Shown here: positions 24,541-38,950 of the stretch, in pieces | Numbering within the stretch: the first letter of the stretch is position 1 | How the letters are laid out: each line of letters opens with the position of its first letter | Assembly (NCBI GenBank): GCA_013399015.1 | Contig: VWZX01001949.1 | Span: 744,001 to 808,000, forward strand | DNA length: 64,000 bases | Direction: 5' to 3' | From: Galbula dea | Taxonomy: Eukaryota; Chordata; Aves; Piciformes; Galbulidae | Position numbers and translations under genes: made by a program | Notes under the pieces: model-generated | What the model saw: only the letters and a program-made list of their open reading frames with translations | Told to the model about the DNA's origin: nothing | Databases searched by the model: none

Positions 24541-25990
24541 AGCTACTCTCTTCAGTTTTAAATTTCCTGTCTGAATACTTCATTAAGGCCCCTGAGGGTT
24601 CAATATTGTGATATTCAGTACAGTGAACAATTGTTCCACTTCCTCTCTTCTGCTGAATATTTCCATACTCCACTCATTATTTTGAGCTGAAGAGTTTCTA
24701 TTTGTTATTCTTTGGTGATCTCTGAGATCTGGTTGAGTCTCTCCATCAAGCCCAGTAACTCACATCTCCATGACCAGACCCTCATGACCATGGGTGATGT
24801 AGGATTACATCCCCGGGCAAAACTGGCCAGCCAGCTTGCAGATGCTCTAGCCACTACTGCTTTGTTCAGTTTTCAGTTGTTTTCAGCAGCATAGTAGCTC
24901 ATCCTTAGTCATAGCTTGTAAGCAGCAAAATCCAAGAGCATGTAAGCAAAGGATTTGCTGAGGCTTGCAATGGGACTTTCTCCTTCTGAGTGTCATTGAG
25001 AATAATCCTACCCTGGGTCACCTGCATTTAGGGGCAGCTATGGTGCATTATGGTGACCTGCATTTTCAAAAGTAAGGCTGAGCTGTTTGCTCAACTCTTC
25101 CTTCATGATAATGGAAAGCACAGTAAGGCTCAAGTCACCAATTCTAGACATCTGTCCATGAACAACTGTTCCTTCCTGTGGCCACATCAGCACTGCTGAT
25201 ACTTCATCTCCTGGAGGTGGCCTCACCCACAGTGCTGAGGACTAGTTCTCAACAGCTAACTGAGCAGTCTATAATGCTTAGAATTTAACCCTGCACCTCC
25301 TGTCAGTCCCAAGTACTGCCCCTGTGACCTAAGGAAGAATTATCACTAAAAACTTATACATATTTTCAGTGAAAGTATGTGAACATGAGAGTCCTGCAGC
25401 AGCACCATCACAGTGGGATTCCTGTTACACAAAGCTGAATGTTTCTGTTGTGTTCCCAGAAGTAACATGAAGGGAGAGCAGCAGCTGGCAGTTAACAGTA
25501 GGCATGTTTTAGGAGATGTAAATATATAAACATATAAATAAATATAATAAAATAGGTCATCATGTGCTTGTGATCAAGGGCATAGATGTAACATGGAGTA
25601 TGCGTGTACAGCTAAACCTCTGTGTTTCAAAAATACTGGATGTCTTCATCTGTACCACATTTTGGAAACAGCTGTTTGCTCATCCTCTGCCCTGAGCTGA
25701 ACCTGGGCATTCTCTGGGAGGGGATGAGAAGTCATGAGCTAAAACAGTGGCAGAGAACAGAGTACAGAATAAACAATGTGGATGACCTCAGGACATGGCT
25801 TGGTCTTAGTCCCTAGCCTGCATGTGTTCAGTGTGCCTTTTTTTCTACAATAAGAGCAAACAATATATAAAGATGCTGAGAAATACTGTCTAGTTTTTAT
25901 GCCCTTGCCCTTGTGTTAAGGAGAGTTGAAGATGGCTGAGACAAGTTCATTTCAGTAGTCACAAATGGTAGTAGAAGCAACAATGGCTAT
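24541..25990. other. Intergenic, no recognised feature
   Basis: Unique AT-rich sequence with an AT-rich simple stretch at 25518-25553 (aaatatataaacatataaat type). No gene was recognised. Confidence 0.45.
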
Positions 25991-26167
25991 GCATTGCAGC
26001 TTGGGAGGTGCAGACTGGACATTAGGAAAAATGTCTTTCTCACTATGAGAGTGAGAAGGTAATAGGTCAGCCAAGAGATGAAATGGGACCTCTGCCCTTG
26101 GAAGACGTCAAGACTTGGCTAGACAGAGCCATGGCTGATCTGATCCAGCAGTGGGGCTTCCCACTCG
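25991..26167 (+). repeat. CR1 LINE fragment, ORF2 C-terminus and start of 3' end, plus strand
   Basis: Read on the + strand, the sequence gives LQLGRCRLDIRKN and, further on, EDVKTWLDRAMADLI. Both are characteristic of the C-terminal end of the CR1 ORF2 protein. The middle (around 26050-26095) is diverged and out of frame, and the terminal ATTCTATG-type tail is missing. The copy is therefore old and truncated at both ends. It belongs to a different CR1 subfamily from the 42740 and 56073 copies, judged by the coding differences. Confidence 0.7.
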
Positions 26168-26748
26168 GATTAGAGATTTCAGGCAGCTCTTTTAGCCAAA
26201 GCTTCTAGGAATCTCCAGTGAACTGCAGATGTGCAGCAGTTTTTCCTGTTGATTTGCAAGGCTGGGGTTACATCTGGGCAGTGTGCCTCCCTGCTGGAAG
26301 TGGAATGGCTCTGGTGAACCAGCTGAAATTGCAGAGTTTTGAAAAGAAGACAGAAAGATTTCTTCAGACCCATCAGCAAAGATTTCCTGGCACCCAGCTG
26401 GTTTGGGAAAGGATGTATTTTGCAGGAAGGACAGAAATGTTACTGTGCTTACACCAGCAAGGGTTTGCCTCACTGATGGTACAGAACAGCTTTACCTCTT
26501 TTTGTTTCAGGTAGTTGCTTCCTTTGGTAACAGTGTCCTTCAGACCCTCCTCCTCTGTGCAAACACACAGCACACCTAAATCTACCCCCTAAACAAACCA
26601 AACTCATTAGTTCTGCAAACCTGCTTAGTGCAGAGCTCAAGGCAGCATTTGGCCAAATTCTCAGTGGATGTAGATCAGCTCCACTTACCAAAGGTCTACA
26701 CTGCATCAAAGTACACCAGTCAGCAGGATTTTCCATTACATCCTAGAA

Positions 26749-26791
26749 TTAAAACAAAAAAAAGACCCCAAACAAACAAACAAAAAAACCC
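26749..26791. repeat. A-rich simple repeat (CAAA)n
   Basis: Tract with aaacaaacaaacaaaaaaac pattern. It is not associated with a recognised retroelement. Confidence 0.7.
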
Positions 26792-29700
26792 ACAAGCATT
26801 TGTCATCACCTAAACACTCTCACGCTCTGTGAATTTAACTTTCTGGATCTTATGTTTTGGATTTATGGAAATGTCATGTGGCACTTAATGACATGCAACA
26901 GGGTCACAACTTGTCAGTAAAATGGTAGTAATATGGTGAGTCCTCATTGCTATTATAACACAAGTGTCAAGGAACTTCATAATGTAGTGTCTGTTCTTAG
27001 TACCAGGAGATGTACAAAATCAGAACAAAAAATTATTCCTGTCCCCAAGAATCACAGAGTAGGTAAGTATTTAATATCTCTACTGTCTTACCACAAATAG
27101 TTAAGAAATGGCATTTATGACAAGATAATTTTCAAAATCATCTTACACCTAATGTATATGGATATAGAGACATAAAGATGTAAACATTTGTTTACATGGC
27201 AAAATGTCCTCCTATCCTTTGGGCTTGAATTTTATTTTTTTTACATGTTGTTCCAATCTTTTTTCCCCTTTCCAATTTTTTAGGAGTTGTGGGAGTATTC
27301 TGGAAGTCAGAGAAAAACAGAAACTATCTCCTTTTACAACTTATCAAACAGCACTGCAGCAAAGTAAAAATATTCTTTGGAAAAATTAATGAGTTATGAA
27401 GTTCTAGCCCCTTTTGAAAGAAACCTTATCTGTGGAGGGAGAGTAGAGGAAAGCTGCTTGTTTAAAGCAGTTCACAGATTTCACACTATAATGATTTATT
27501 CTTGCTCTGTAGGTCAATCATTAACCATTATCCAGGCCACATTTCTAAAACTTACCTTGCCTGGGCTGTGTCATACTCACAGTTATGAACTTGTAGCCCT
27601 GACATCAGATGTGCAGACTTGGCTTTCAGGAAGCCCTTGCCCTACAACACCACCCTGCTGTTGAAAATTCGTATCAGCAGCTCCACTGACATCAGTCTAA
27701 AGCAGCTTATGTGAAGTTGGTCTGATCCTATGTTGGCCTGAATTCAGTTTAGGACATGACACAGAGACTACTGAAGCCACTGGGAGACCTTTCCTTTTTT
27801 TTCAGTGGGTTTGGATGAGGACTGCAGGTGGTGTCCATGCTAGCTAACAGAAGACCCATAGCTTTCCCTGGTGTTGGTGCTAAGAGTCAGCACAGCTACA
27901 TCCAGCCAGACAGCTGCATTCAGATCCATATACTACTGTTGCCTAATTGGAATGGCCCCCAAAACTGGGCCAGCAAATGTGCAAGGAACTAAGCAGAAGG
28001 GACAATGTTGGGGCAGGGTTTCAGTCTGTCTTCTGCTTTATATATCAGTATGGGTCCAATCTGAGGCAGCTCAAACCCAAATCCCACTAACATATTCCTA
28101 AGCAGTGGGAAAGGCAATTCTGCAAAGGGCAGGTAGAGTCTCCCACATGTTCTTTGCCATCACCACCACCACTTCTCCACACTGCAGAGAAGGTGTTGGC
28201 CATCTTTGTTAGCTTTGGCTCAGAGGTCAGGTTTTGCATTTCTCCTTAGCTATCAGGAGAGGTGAAAATCAAAGCCCATGCATGTTTGCTTTTCCTCTAG
28301 GTGGTTGGACTGGACCATTGAAAAGCAATTTATGCTAGGAATTAGTTGTAGAGAGAAAAAGATACCACGAATGCAATCCCTACCAAAATAGGAATGGGAA
28401 AGGGAAGGAAGTTTACAGTACACAGATTAGTAAAGTAGCTTGTCTGACTTAAAAGGTCAGTTGAGGTGTGGGTCTTGATGCTGTATTAAAGGACAGAAGT
28501 GTCACTTCATGGCTTTATTCATCCTTTCCTATGGAAAGGACAGTTTCTCTTGGAAAATTGTCTATTTCACAGCACATTTAGCTGTGGAAATACATCCCTT
28601 AATTGGCCTGGGGAAGGGAAAGAGAGAGAGGTCAGGTCTTCCATCCTACTCACAACCCCCTTCCCATTTAAGTCCATAGCCAATGTCAGCCTGATGTCAG
28701 AAGGAGGTGACAGGTCCACCATCCTTTCCCCATATCTTCTCTTCCCATCATTTCCAATGTGGTCAGCTCAGCCCAATAGACCTGCAAGGTTGCTGCCAGG
28801 CTCAGGGGAGAGCAGGCAGCAACCCCAGTGAGAGGTCCCTGCTGAGCCAGCCCTTCATTCCACCTGATTTTGTGTTGTTACTGACCTTGCTAGATAGGAC
28901 ATAGTGAACTGAAAGCTGGAAAGCCCCCAGTTTCATTCCTCATCCCCTGCTCCATGCAGTAGCCTCAGGAAAGGCTCTTGCTCATCAGTTTTTTATTGAT
29001 CCACGTCACTTACCACTGTTGTAATTGCAGAGATGTGAGTTGCAATTAGAGCAGTGGGAACAGTGTAACCTGGGATGGTTACCAGAAGAGGCACATCTCC
29101 CTTACCAGAGTGGGCAGAGGTGGTCCATAAACCACATAGTCAGGAGCAGCATACTTGGCCTCTGATTTCCATTTTGCAAACCATGCCTGGAAAGGAAAGA
29201 GACCACTCCATTTTCCTCACCCCACTATTTGTCACATGGGTTTCTCACCTCATTTCTCCTGGCCTGCACAGAATAGAGATCCCTTGAACTTGTGAGGACT
29301 GGCTGAAGCCTGTAAGGCAGGACTGAGCTTCTCTGACAGCCACATAGCATTTGGACAAGAAAACGCTGCTAACACAAGAAGATTGCATCACACAGCACAC
29401 CTCACCAACCCTGAGATGGGCTGGGTAGTCCATGTGTCTGCTCTGTGCTGGATAAGAAAATTCAGCACCCTAAGAACCTCCCCTTGTAAGGAATAAAGAA
29501 GCAGGTTTTGAGTCAGAATAGCTTTACTGGACAAGAACATTCTAGGATCTTCACAGTTAAGAGCTTAAGAAGCAAGTTTTAACCCAGGAGTCTTACTGAA
29601 CTAAAAAAGAATTTTCTTTTACAGAAGCTGGTAGAGCCCTAACCACACTGATGCTTATTTTATCCCCTTCCCATCCAAGCAGAGCCAGAGCCTGTACAAG

Positions 29701-30750
29701 AGAGCAGGACTTCACTGCTGCAACTATGGGCAGGAAAGGAGGTAAGATGAAAACAGAGGGAAGCAAGAGCTGCCCATCTCGGCAGCCAAGAGGTGCCAGA
29801 CTGGCTCTCCCATGTTGGGTAATTTCACCAGGACAGCAAGGAAGCTGTGTCAGCTACACAACCACAACATTTGACATGAGGGCAAATAGCAATGGCCACT
29901 TCTCATGAAGAACCCCAATCTCCTTTTATCTTTTTCTCTGGTAAATCCATGCTGCTAATGCTGAGGTTCTAATGCTGCTCTGGAGTGGCTGTTCCATGCA
30001 GCTATGTGGGCCAGCAAAAACTAAACTGGAGCGTAGTCACAAACATAATTAACACTATGTCATCCTGCTTCTGGCACAGAAACCTCTCCAGCTCTTTATG
30101 GTCTTCTCCCAGCAGAGTAAACAAGGACATATGACATATGTACAGCTCCATTTATCCTGTCCCTGACCTGCATTTTCATCTTAATTCTAGTTTCTTCTCT
30201 GCTAACAGCTAATGAAATCCCTACGTGTGCTTATTCTGATTTTCTTACCCCCCACCCTTGTTCCCATTTCTGATTTCTGAGATGTTCTGAAAATAATTCT
30301 GCTAGCAGGAAAATAAACAGGACATTGCTCTTGATGGCTTTCAATTGTATTTTTTTCTTTCCCTGATGTCAGCCCCTGGCAGAGGGGGGTAAAGAGGAAC
30401 TTAGAGCCATCAGAGAAGCTTTTCTGGCACAGACAGGAACCTGCATGCTGCCAAACTCTTCACCATTGTTCAGTGTACACCCTGCTGTTTGTTTGGGACC
30501 TGGAAAATAGAGCCTTACTGTGAAATTGTTAAAGAAAAAAATTAAAGCTGAGCATAGCAAAGGCAGGTCAAGCAGAAGAATGAGCTGGTCACAGCAAATG
30601 GGCATATTTTGCCTTCTGTGGTAGTTGGTGGTGATGAACAAGACTTGGTATTTTTTAGTGGCATTGTTGGTTTTGGCTTTGTAATGAGGGGCATTATTAG
30701 AGACTAAGCAGAAATAAGACAGAAGTCAAAACAGACTTTTTTCCTTTCAG

Positions 30751-30821
30751 GCCCCTGTCACAGAGCAGCCTTTATCCCCAGAGACACAGCTGGGTCCTCC
30801 TTGGCTCAGGTTGCCAAGGAG
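30751..30821 (+). other. Exon-like segment with strong acceptor and donor (candidate)
   Basis: The 71 bases follow a pyrimidine tract acceptor (gacttttttcctttcag) and end at AAGGAG|gtgagc. All three frames are open across it, so it cannot be assigned as coding. No partner exon was established. It could be a noncoding RNA exon or a chance match. Confidence 0.2.
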
Positions 30822-33800
30822 GTGAGCTGTCATCACAGTCTATCATCCACTCCTAGTCTGCTAGGCCCCTGGCTCCCACCAGCACTAGACATATTGTCCA
30901 TCCAGAGACTGTGCCCACCTGCACTGATCATGCTGAGTGCTTCTGCTCACTTCTTCAAATTTACTTCCTCTGAGCAAAGGAAAGATTGGAGTGTTACAGG
31001 ATCAAATGTTCCTTGACAGAGCAACTTTGCTTAAGCACAAGCTGTATTAGTTAAAAACAGTTTTTAAACATTGGAAGATCTTCCTCTGCACCACAGGGTG
31101 TACACACATCTTCAGGAGTTTCCTGGCATTCCTGTCAAAGCTCAGGATGCTCTGGTCAGCTATCATAAAGGAGAACTAGATTCTAAGGAGGCTCAGATGA
31201 ACCCCTAATTACAGTGATTATTGTCACCTTACTTCTCAGTCTTTCCTGCAGATGGCAATCAGCATGTTCTCAGTTAAACCAAGTGACAGGTTGCAAAAAT
31301 GACTGACAACATCAAGAATGACTTTAAGGTGAGATACTTCTTGAGGTGACACTCCAGACTGGATGGAGCTATTTAGGTGCAGCAGGGCAAAGAAGCCACT
31401 TCAGGTGGAAGATGTCAAAGAAGACATCTGAAATCACCCTTTTCTTACTCACAGAGAAGCATCAGACTGTCTTCCATCCTGCCAAGCATGCTGCATTGCT
31501 TTCCCTAACTGTGATTGCTCCTGTAATGTCTAGGTTTCCCCTTTCCCTTCCAACTCAGATTTTAGCCTGACACCATAAGCCTGGCCACAGAGGAAGGCTC
31601 TGTTGCACCAGAATCCCATTTGTAATGAATGTCCTGGAGCAGATGCTTGAGGATGCACAAACAGATCAAGTCAATTGTTCCCTCTCTTCTCTCTCAACCT
31701 CTGGCAGTTGGCACTGAGGAACAGGTTATGTTTGAATTCATCTTGTCCTACGCAGGTTTCTCTTGCTTTATTTTTTTTGACTCTGTACTCCAACGTTGCA
31801 AGCATTGAAGTAGTTCTGAATTGTTCCCATCGAGAGAGGGCAGTGCTGTCCTCACTGTCAGGCCCAGGGCCACATTTTGCAAGGAGAGATAAAGTGTAAT
31901 ATTTGTTATTAAATGTTGAAGCCTTTCTGGCACAGCTCTATGTTTTGGTCTCCTAGCAAACCAACTTAAGAACTGCTGGGGTTACAAAAGCCAGGAGTTA
32001 ATCAGTAACTCAGATGTTTATCACCAGCATGTCTAACTATTTAGTCCTCCTGTGCAATACCTACCTTTTTTTTTTTTTTTAACCATCCTTTAATGAGTAA
32101 CTACTGGGAAGGGGATTAAATACACCTGTTCTCTCAACATACTGTGATTTTTTGGTGGTGGACATTTTGACTGTAAGCAGCTGTACCCCACATTCATCAA
32201 GACAGAGAAAGAAAAATTCAAGTGTTTCTAGAGAAAAGAATAATTCATCCTCTTCAGTAGAGACCAGTCCCTCCCACTGCCTAGTCTGGCATGTTCCCAG
32301 CTTCAGTGCTGTTCTGGAGGTGTGTATCTCCATGCACAGTCTGGTATGACTTTACCCCTTGTATGCTCTCTCAACATCTCCTGTTGTTCTTTCCTTTCCA
32401 CCTGTTCACACAGAAGAACATAAACATTTGGAGCAAGGGATCTCTGGAGGTTATGTGGTCTGTATATACACCCTCTGCTCTATGCCAGTACTTCCATTTA
32501 CCAGGAAAGGAGCAAGGATGTGAACAAATCTCAGTGAAGAGTGAAATTTGGATTTCTTTCTTCTTTCTATAGGGGAGGACTCAGGGCTTTTGTTCCCAGT
32601 TTTGTCATTGTTATCTCTATGCAAGTTAACTACTCTGCCTGTTCACATGTGACCTGAAGCAATGTGGTCTGTGAGCACTGCCATGGTAAATCAGCTGAGT
32701 ATGAAGCTTTTGGACATCTGTAAAAGAGTGTTATTAAGACAATATAAAGGACTAGTATCTTTTCATGCAATTCTTCTTGTACAAGGGATGTACTATCCTC
32801 TTTATTTCCCTTCCCACCCTATTACTCTGATTCTTTCTTGTATTTCATTTGTTCCTTAGTTCTCACTGTTTGGTTGCTTTTCTCTATGTATGTTCAAAAT
32901 ACAGCTCTTAAATCAACTGTTAGAAAACTTCATGGTGTCAAAGCTCTGTGCATATTCATACACCATCCTTCTTCCTACTGATAATGACGTGCTTTACCAA
33001 GTTTAACTCCTTTTTGCCCAGCAGAAGTGCTACAGCTGTTCTCTTTAAATTCCATTTTCCTAGTTAGAGATGTTTTTGCCCCAGAGCCCCCACTCACCTG
33101 CATCACCTCCAGCAGACAAATAAGCTGTGAACACAAGCCTGAGCACAGTTAAAATAAAAGCCACTGGCATAAAATTAAATGAGGGCAGCAAAGCTTCTGC
33201 AGTCTGCTCCTGATGATGCCAGCTGAGTCTGATAACACACAGCTGGATGCCAACAGCCCAGGCAGAGTTTAAAGGAGTGGTACTGGGAAAGGAAAGACAG
33301 ATTAATGGACATAATCTTCCTGTAAACTGAAAACGTCTGACCACAGACAGCCAGAAACAACAAATCTGGAACTCCACAGGCAAGTTTTGTGGTTGCTTTT
33401 GAAAGAAGAAACTCTTTTGACCTGGCAATGATGTTACTAGCTTCCTAGCATTGATTCTCAAATTCCCCTCTCTTCCCAGATTAAATTAAACATTAATTGG
33501 AGCCACCTATTGCAAAACCAGCTCTAGGTTCATAGTATGATTTATTAAGCTGCCTGAACAGCCCCAGTTCCTCAGTGACACAAGAGGGAACTATATTTTT
33601 ATATGTTATCATTTTTTTTTACTAACTCTGTCAGTTACATGCAGTGAAGTGAAGGAGGCTGAAGAAAAGAGTAACCATGATGGAGAGATCCCACCAAAAA
33701 AAGGGGCCAGTAATTTTCCATTTGTCATTTGCTAGAGATAGAGTAGTAATTTGGTAACAAACAACAGAACAATAAAAATGAAAAAAAAAATAAGCAAACC

Positions 33801-36800
33801 CCCATACTCTCCAGCATGAACAAAAATCAGTCTCCACAGAATGTGCCAAGAAAACTTGTGATCACAGCGAGTTGCTAATGGTGTGGCACGGATTCCTCTT
33901 CCTTAGCATGCTCTTGGAAAGTCACTGGAGCCTGCCTACACCCCAACACAGCCTGCTTGCAGCCCACATTCCAAGGGACTGCTGCTGCTGCCAGTGTGTT
34001 TACTGTGGAGGCTCCTAGCTCTGTCCTCCTTGTTCAACCCAGAGATTGCTGCAAGGAAATATACAGAGTATCTGAAAAGAGGGTTCAAGGACATAAAGAA
34101 ACTCCAGGTTGTGACAGTGGGGACTCTATAGGTGCCCAGACCTTGAGGTTGTAGCATCAGCATTCCTGATGGCTGGGAAAAGCCTGTGGTTAAACCACCA
34201 ATACATTGCCTTATTCAGTGATTGTTAGCAAGCTAATAATGACTTAGTACATTTCTATCTGCACCCAGCTAGTGCTGTGCAGCCAAATCATCTTTCCTAC
34301 TCAATTGCTGCAATGTCATTATTTATGGTGGGTACCTCCAGTTAAGTGATTGCACGTGAGATTAGCACATACAGGCTGTATGCTGTCAGTGGAGGTAAAA
34401 GAATGGCCAGATGGCTGCAATAGCCAAGGGTCAAGACAATGAATTCCCTGTGTCTTAGTTTACCACTAATTTCCCACTAAGTTTTCCCAAATAGATGTCC
34501 TTACATTGTAACCTGTTCTGAAATCCTCTGAACAATGTTCATGGCAGAAGCAGGTGGTATGGGCACATGTTACCTGCCAATGAAAAAGCTAATTTGCTGT
34601 GCTTGGAAAGATCTTCTTCATAGGTTGCCTTGCTAGAAGACAGATACTCTTATAATATACATTTCAAGAAAAGTAATTCCCTTCCAGGAAGATATCAATA
34701 TGTTTGCATGGAAACAAATCACACCCAGACCTGTAGTCAATGGAGATGAGTAGAAGCATCTTTTATGGCCACAGACCTCAATTCTCAAAAACAAGCAGGA
34801 GGAGAAGAGGGAAGATGAAAGAGAACAGTTTGTCAGAGGCAGTGACATGCTCAGAGCCTACACAGGTTGAAACATGCCAAGCAGCATGTTCTTCTTTTAG
34901 CACTGGACTCAGAAACATCACATAAAGGTGTGTGTCCCAGGAAAAGGCACCGCCCACTTCACTGAGACATTATGGACGTGCTTGCAGGGATGTGATTTTA
35001 GAGACTTGGTTGCTGATTCACCACTGGGATTTTTCAACTGGGTTAAAATTTTACTTTATTTTCCTAACACTACCTAGCTTGGCCTGGAGCTCACTAAACC
35101 TGAGCAGGGTTTATAATCTGTTAACCTTCAACTTTACCTGCACTTTCATCCTGGCTTCCTTTCCTGTGTTACTAATTATTGCTTTATTTCTGGAAGGTGA
35201 AACCAGATGTGAGGAAAACTGATCAATCAAGCAACAAGTTTCCAATTCTTGCCAATGCCAGACACAAAACTTTCCAACTGTGCATTTACACCTACAAGGA
35301 CTAGGAGTTGAAAAGCAGGAGTTTGGAGATGACTGCTCCTGATAACTACCTGAAGAGCATTTCTAGGTCTAGTTTTTATCCTGTTGCCCAGACCAGACAC
35401 CTACCAGATCCAAAGCATCCCCAGACCTCAGTTTGCTTTAAGCCAAAGTGGAGTCTCAGCACAAACTTGGCATTGACCCTGCCTTGGACTCCAGGCGTAA
35501 CTGAAAAGGCCTAATATAATCTTTGTATTTGTACATAGCCTAGTTCCTGGTGAGGAGCCCTCAGGTTGCATTGTGCTTTCATTATAGCTTTTACCACCAT
35601 TGCCATTCTGGGAGGTGTACAAGGGAATATGCACCACACACATGTGCACATGTACCATCACACAGGACTTTCACACTAGATTTCTGAATTTATTGTTTCT
35701 CCTCATGTGTCAGTATGATGAAAACCACAAACTAAGACTCAAAGTAATAAAAAATTGGGGGCTTCATGTCATGTCCTCCACGACAGTTCTCTGAATTACC
35801 AGATGCCTTTCACCTTCTCTAATATTGGTTCTTTGTCTTGATAAAACAATGCCCATCTCTGCCCCTTCTGCTAGGTAGTTCCTATGAATCTTTGTAGCTT
35901 CCTTCTCTTTTCTGTTTTAAAAGTCCCTGTACTCTCTTGAAGTCACATGGGAGATCTTTTACCCTCTAAACTGCATTCCAGCCCATAAGCAAAGGAAAAG
36001 ATGTGATCACTTCACGTTGCCTTGTGCATGGGTAGAATGAAGTCACCACAGTTGATGACTCACCTTGCTCCTCTAGACAAGGTGAGACACTCTTTTGTCA
36101 TCAAGGGTGGCTACAGAGAAAATATTGATTTACACATCAGCAGCCTCATGCCAGAACCATGCCTATAATCTATGTTGCACAGAACACTGCAACTCAGAGC
36201 TAAGAAATTAAGAGAGTTAGGATTACTCAAGACAGAAATGCTTTTGAGTCACTTCTGGAATTCCTTTCCTTGAAGTCTGAAGTCCTGGGGTCAGGAAAGA
36301 AAAAAAAAATCTAAGCACATGACAAAAGGGAACAGAGGTGATGATCTTAGGGAAATGAGTGTGAACCAGGATGTAGGCCTCTTAGCCACATAGGGATCTT
36401 ACAGGTGCTAGTAGCAAACTGAGAATCTCACCCTTCACACACAGACACAGCAGTACCATCTCCTCTTTTGCTGCTATTTATAATATACAAGGAAAAAAAA
36501 AAGAAAAAAAGAAAAGCTTGTCTATTCTCACATCTCCAGCACTACATCTTCATATGCTGAAAGGAAAACAGATGTTCTCTGAATGAAACTAATGTTATTA
36601 CCACTCTTGGTGCTAGCCTGCACTAAAAATCTTTCTTACTGAACAGTAGAGACCTTATGCAAGTTTGAATGAGAAATCTAAGCCTTGTGACCAGACTGGT
36701 TGAGTATCTGGGTGTTACTGTAATTCAGAAATGACAATATAAAACTGAATAGCAGGCAGTGGAAGCCCAGGTTTCCCCTTTGCTAGACAAATGCCCTAAC

Positions 36801-36962
36801 ACGTAAGTAGAGCATCAACACCTGGAAGAAGAGCTAAACTCAGTAATGCCCAGGACAACAAATTGTATTAATTCAGCTATTGGCATAAACCTTCTATTCT
36901 AACAACTGATGTCTGAGGAACTTATTGGTTGCCAAGCGTTTTCTTTCCTTTTGTTTCTTCAG

Positions 36963-37023
36963 TAAACCACTGCAGGGTCCAGCTCACATTGGCTCCCTGA
37001 GTAGACAAACCCTCCCAAAAGCT
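36963..37023 (+). other. Exon-like segment with strong acceptor and donor (candidate)
   Basis: The 61 bases follow a long pyrimidine tract (ttttctttccttttgtttcttcag) spanning about 36939-36962, and end before gtaagt at 37024. One frame is open (KPLQGPAHIGSL...). No family was recognised. Confidence 0.22.
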
Positions 37024-38875
37024 GTAAGTCAGCAGTTGTACTGGAATCCAGTGTCAGAAAAGACACTGTTACACAACAGTCTGATTTCTTTTAAATATGC
37101 AAGTAGTTTCTGTCTAAATTATTCCTGAAAAGGGTTTGTTGGAGAGGAAAAGCACTTCAAGAGGTTTTGGAGAGCATCATTCTGCCAACCCTGCTTCTGG
37201 ATGCCAGATTTTCCCAAGACAGCTGCAGATTTAATACCACTTACAAAGTACTTTATATACTCCTTCTACCCATGTTCCAAAATGTCCTTTCAAGAGGACA
37301 GAGAGAGGAAAATCTTTCAGAGGCTACCTAGCTGAGATGTCTTTAATATATTCCATATTTCACTGACATGCATATGAGAAATATACTCTTCATTTACAGC
37401 AGAATTCAGGAAATATTAGAATGTGAAGATCTATACATGTAGACTGGGATCCTCTAAAGGACCTATGAATATGGAGGAACAGATGCTTTAGGGAATTACC
37501 ATATGAATCAATGGTATGCACAATACCATACAAAAAATGTTATTTATGATGATTATGTCATTTTTGTGGAAACAAAAACTACAGCAAATGAGCTAGAATA
37601 GCATTATTCAAATCCTTCAGAAATGCAAAGCTTCCACAGTGTTAGTTGTTAAAAGGCTGACCTTTTTGCAATGTAAATACTCTCTGGGAGGATAAAGGAT
37701 ATAAAACATGGCCCCAAGTCTTTCAGTTTGCACTTTGAGTCCCAACTAGGTGTAATTACCATTCCTGTAAATTGAATTTCAGTGACAGACAGAGAAATGT
37801 TTAACCTTCAGTGTAAGGAAGTCTGAAGGTTACCAGGACTAGGTGTTATCTAGCAAATTAGCCTGCAGCAGGCTTTCTTACAAGTTTTCTGGCAGCCATC
37901 CTGGTTTTATCCCTCCTAAGAGCTCCACCCAAGAAACCAAACAGCTATGTCAGAAGAAGAAATCCTTCTTCTTCACCCTAATCTGTAGGTTTGCCTTCCA
38001 TCCAGGCTTTTGGGAATCCCTCATGTCTTGGTCCTACTCAGCACCAGGGAGGCAGGTCCTACCACCCCTTCTAACATGGAACATCCTACCAAGCCCAGCT
38101 GTGACAGAACAAGTCACTTGTGTGAACACTGCAAAGTGCACTAAAAATGATACCATAATATGAAATCCTGGCTTTTTACTCTCCCTGACAAAAACTTCAA
38201 GAGACTTCAAGAGCATTTGATTATCTGCAGCAAGGCACAAGTGCAGTACCTTATCCAGCTTTTTGTGAAATATATAGCAAGAAGGTAAATTCCTAGAAGA
38301 CTTTTCAAAACCTTTCAGCTGTATAATTTCTCATCAGATCTTACAGGATTTATTCACCAAGAACAATCCTATGCAATTCAGTGCAACGTTTTCTTCTGGC
38401 TCAGGCACCTTGACCTCCCACCCAGGGATTCTATCTCAGGTTTTTTCCCATTAAAAGCAGGTTTGGCCTCACCTGAGGGCTGGGCTATTCCCTGCAAGAT
38501 CCCAAGTGCATTCCTGAAATACTTGTTGGGTGGATCAAACTTATCCTGGGGTCCATCCTGCTTGAATATGTAAAACATTCCATTGTTATCTGGTATGGTA
38601 TCTGTAGGGTACTGACCTATACTCTCCTCCCATACCTTGTCTGGAATTTTCTACTCTCAGAGCAGCTAGGAAGATGGTGATGGTGCCGTGAGGGTAATGC
38701 CTCCATCCAGTAACTGGTCCCCATGGATCCCATTAGAATGGGATGTGTTCACTAGCATAGACTCCTAAACTAGTCTACCACAAGCAGTCTATCAAAGACA
38801 TGATATTAAATACTAATTACTGTTGATTAACATTAATAAACTCTTTCTTTGCAGACTATAGGAGAAATACCCCTT

Positions 38876-38950
38876 GGGGGGGGTGGATAGTGATGGAGAG
38901 GAGAGTGTGTCTGTGTGTCTATGTGTGTGTCTGTATGTCAGTGTGTGTAC
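38876..38950. repeat. G-run followed by (TG)n-like microsatellite
   Basis: Eight G (38876-38883) are followed, after a short spacer, by an interrupted TG repeat (tgtgtctgtgtgtctatgtg...) at about 38905-38950. The 90-codon open frame across it is low complexity. Confidence 0.8.

Noticed and set aside
32067..32081. T15 run as the possible polyA tail of a minus-strand processed pseudogene
   Set aside because: Adjacent sequence on the minus strand does not resemble a known mRNA and no target duplication was seen.
33060..33461. 133-codon minus-strand open frame
   Set aside because: It has no recognisable domain, no good promoter or start context, and is overlapped by another minus-strand frame.
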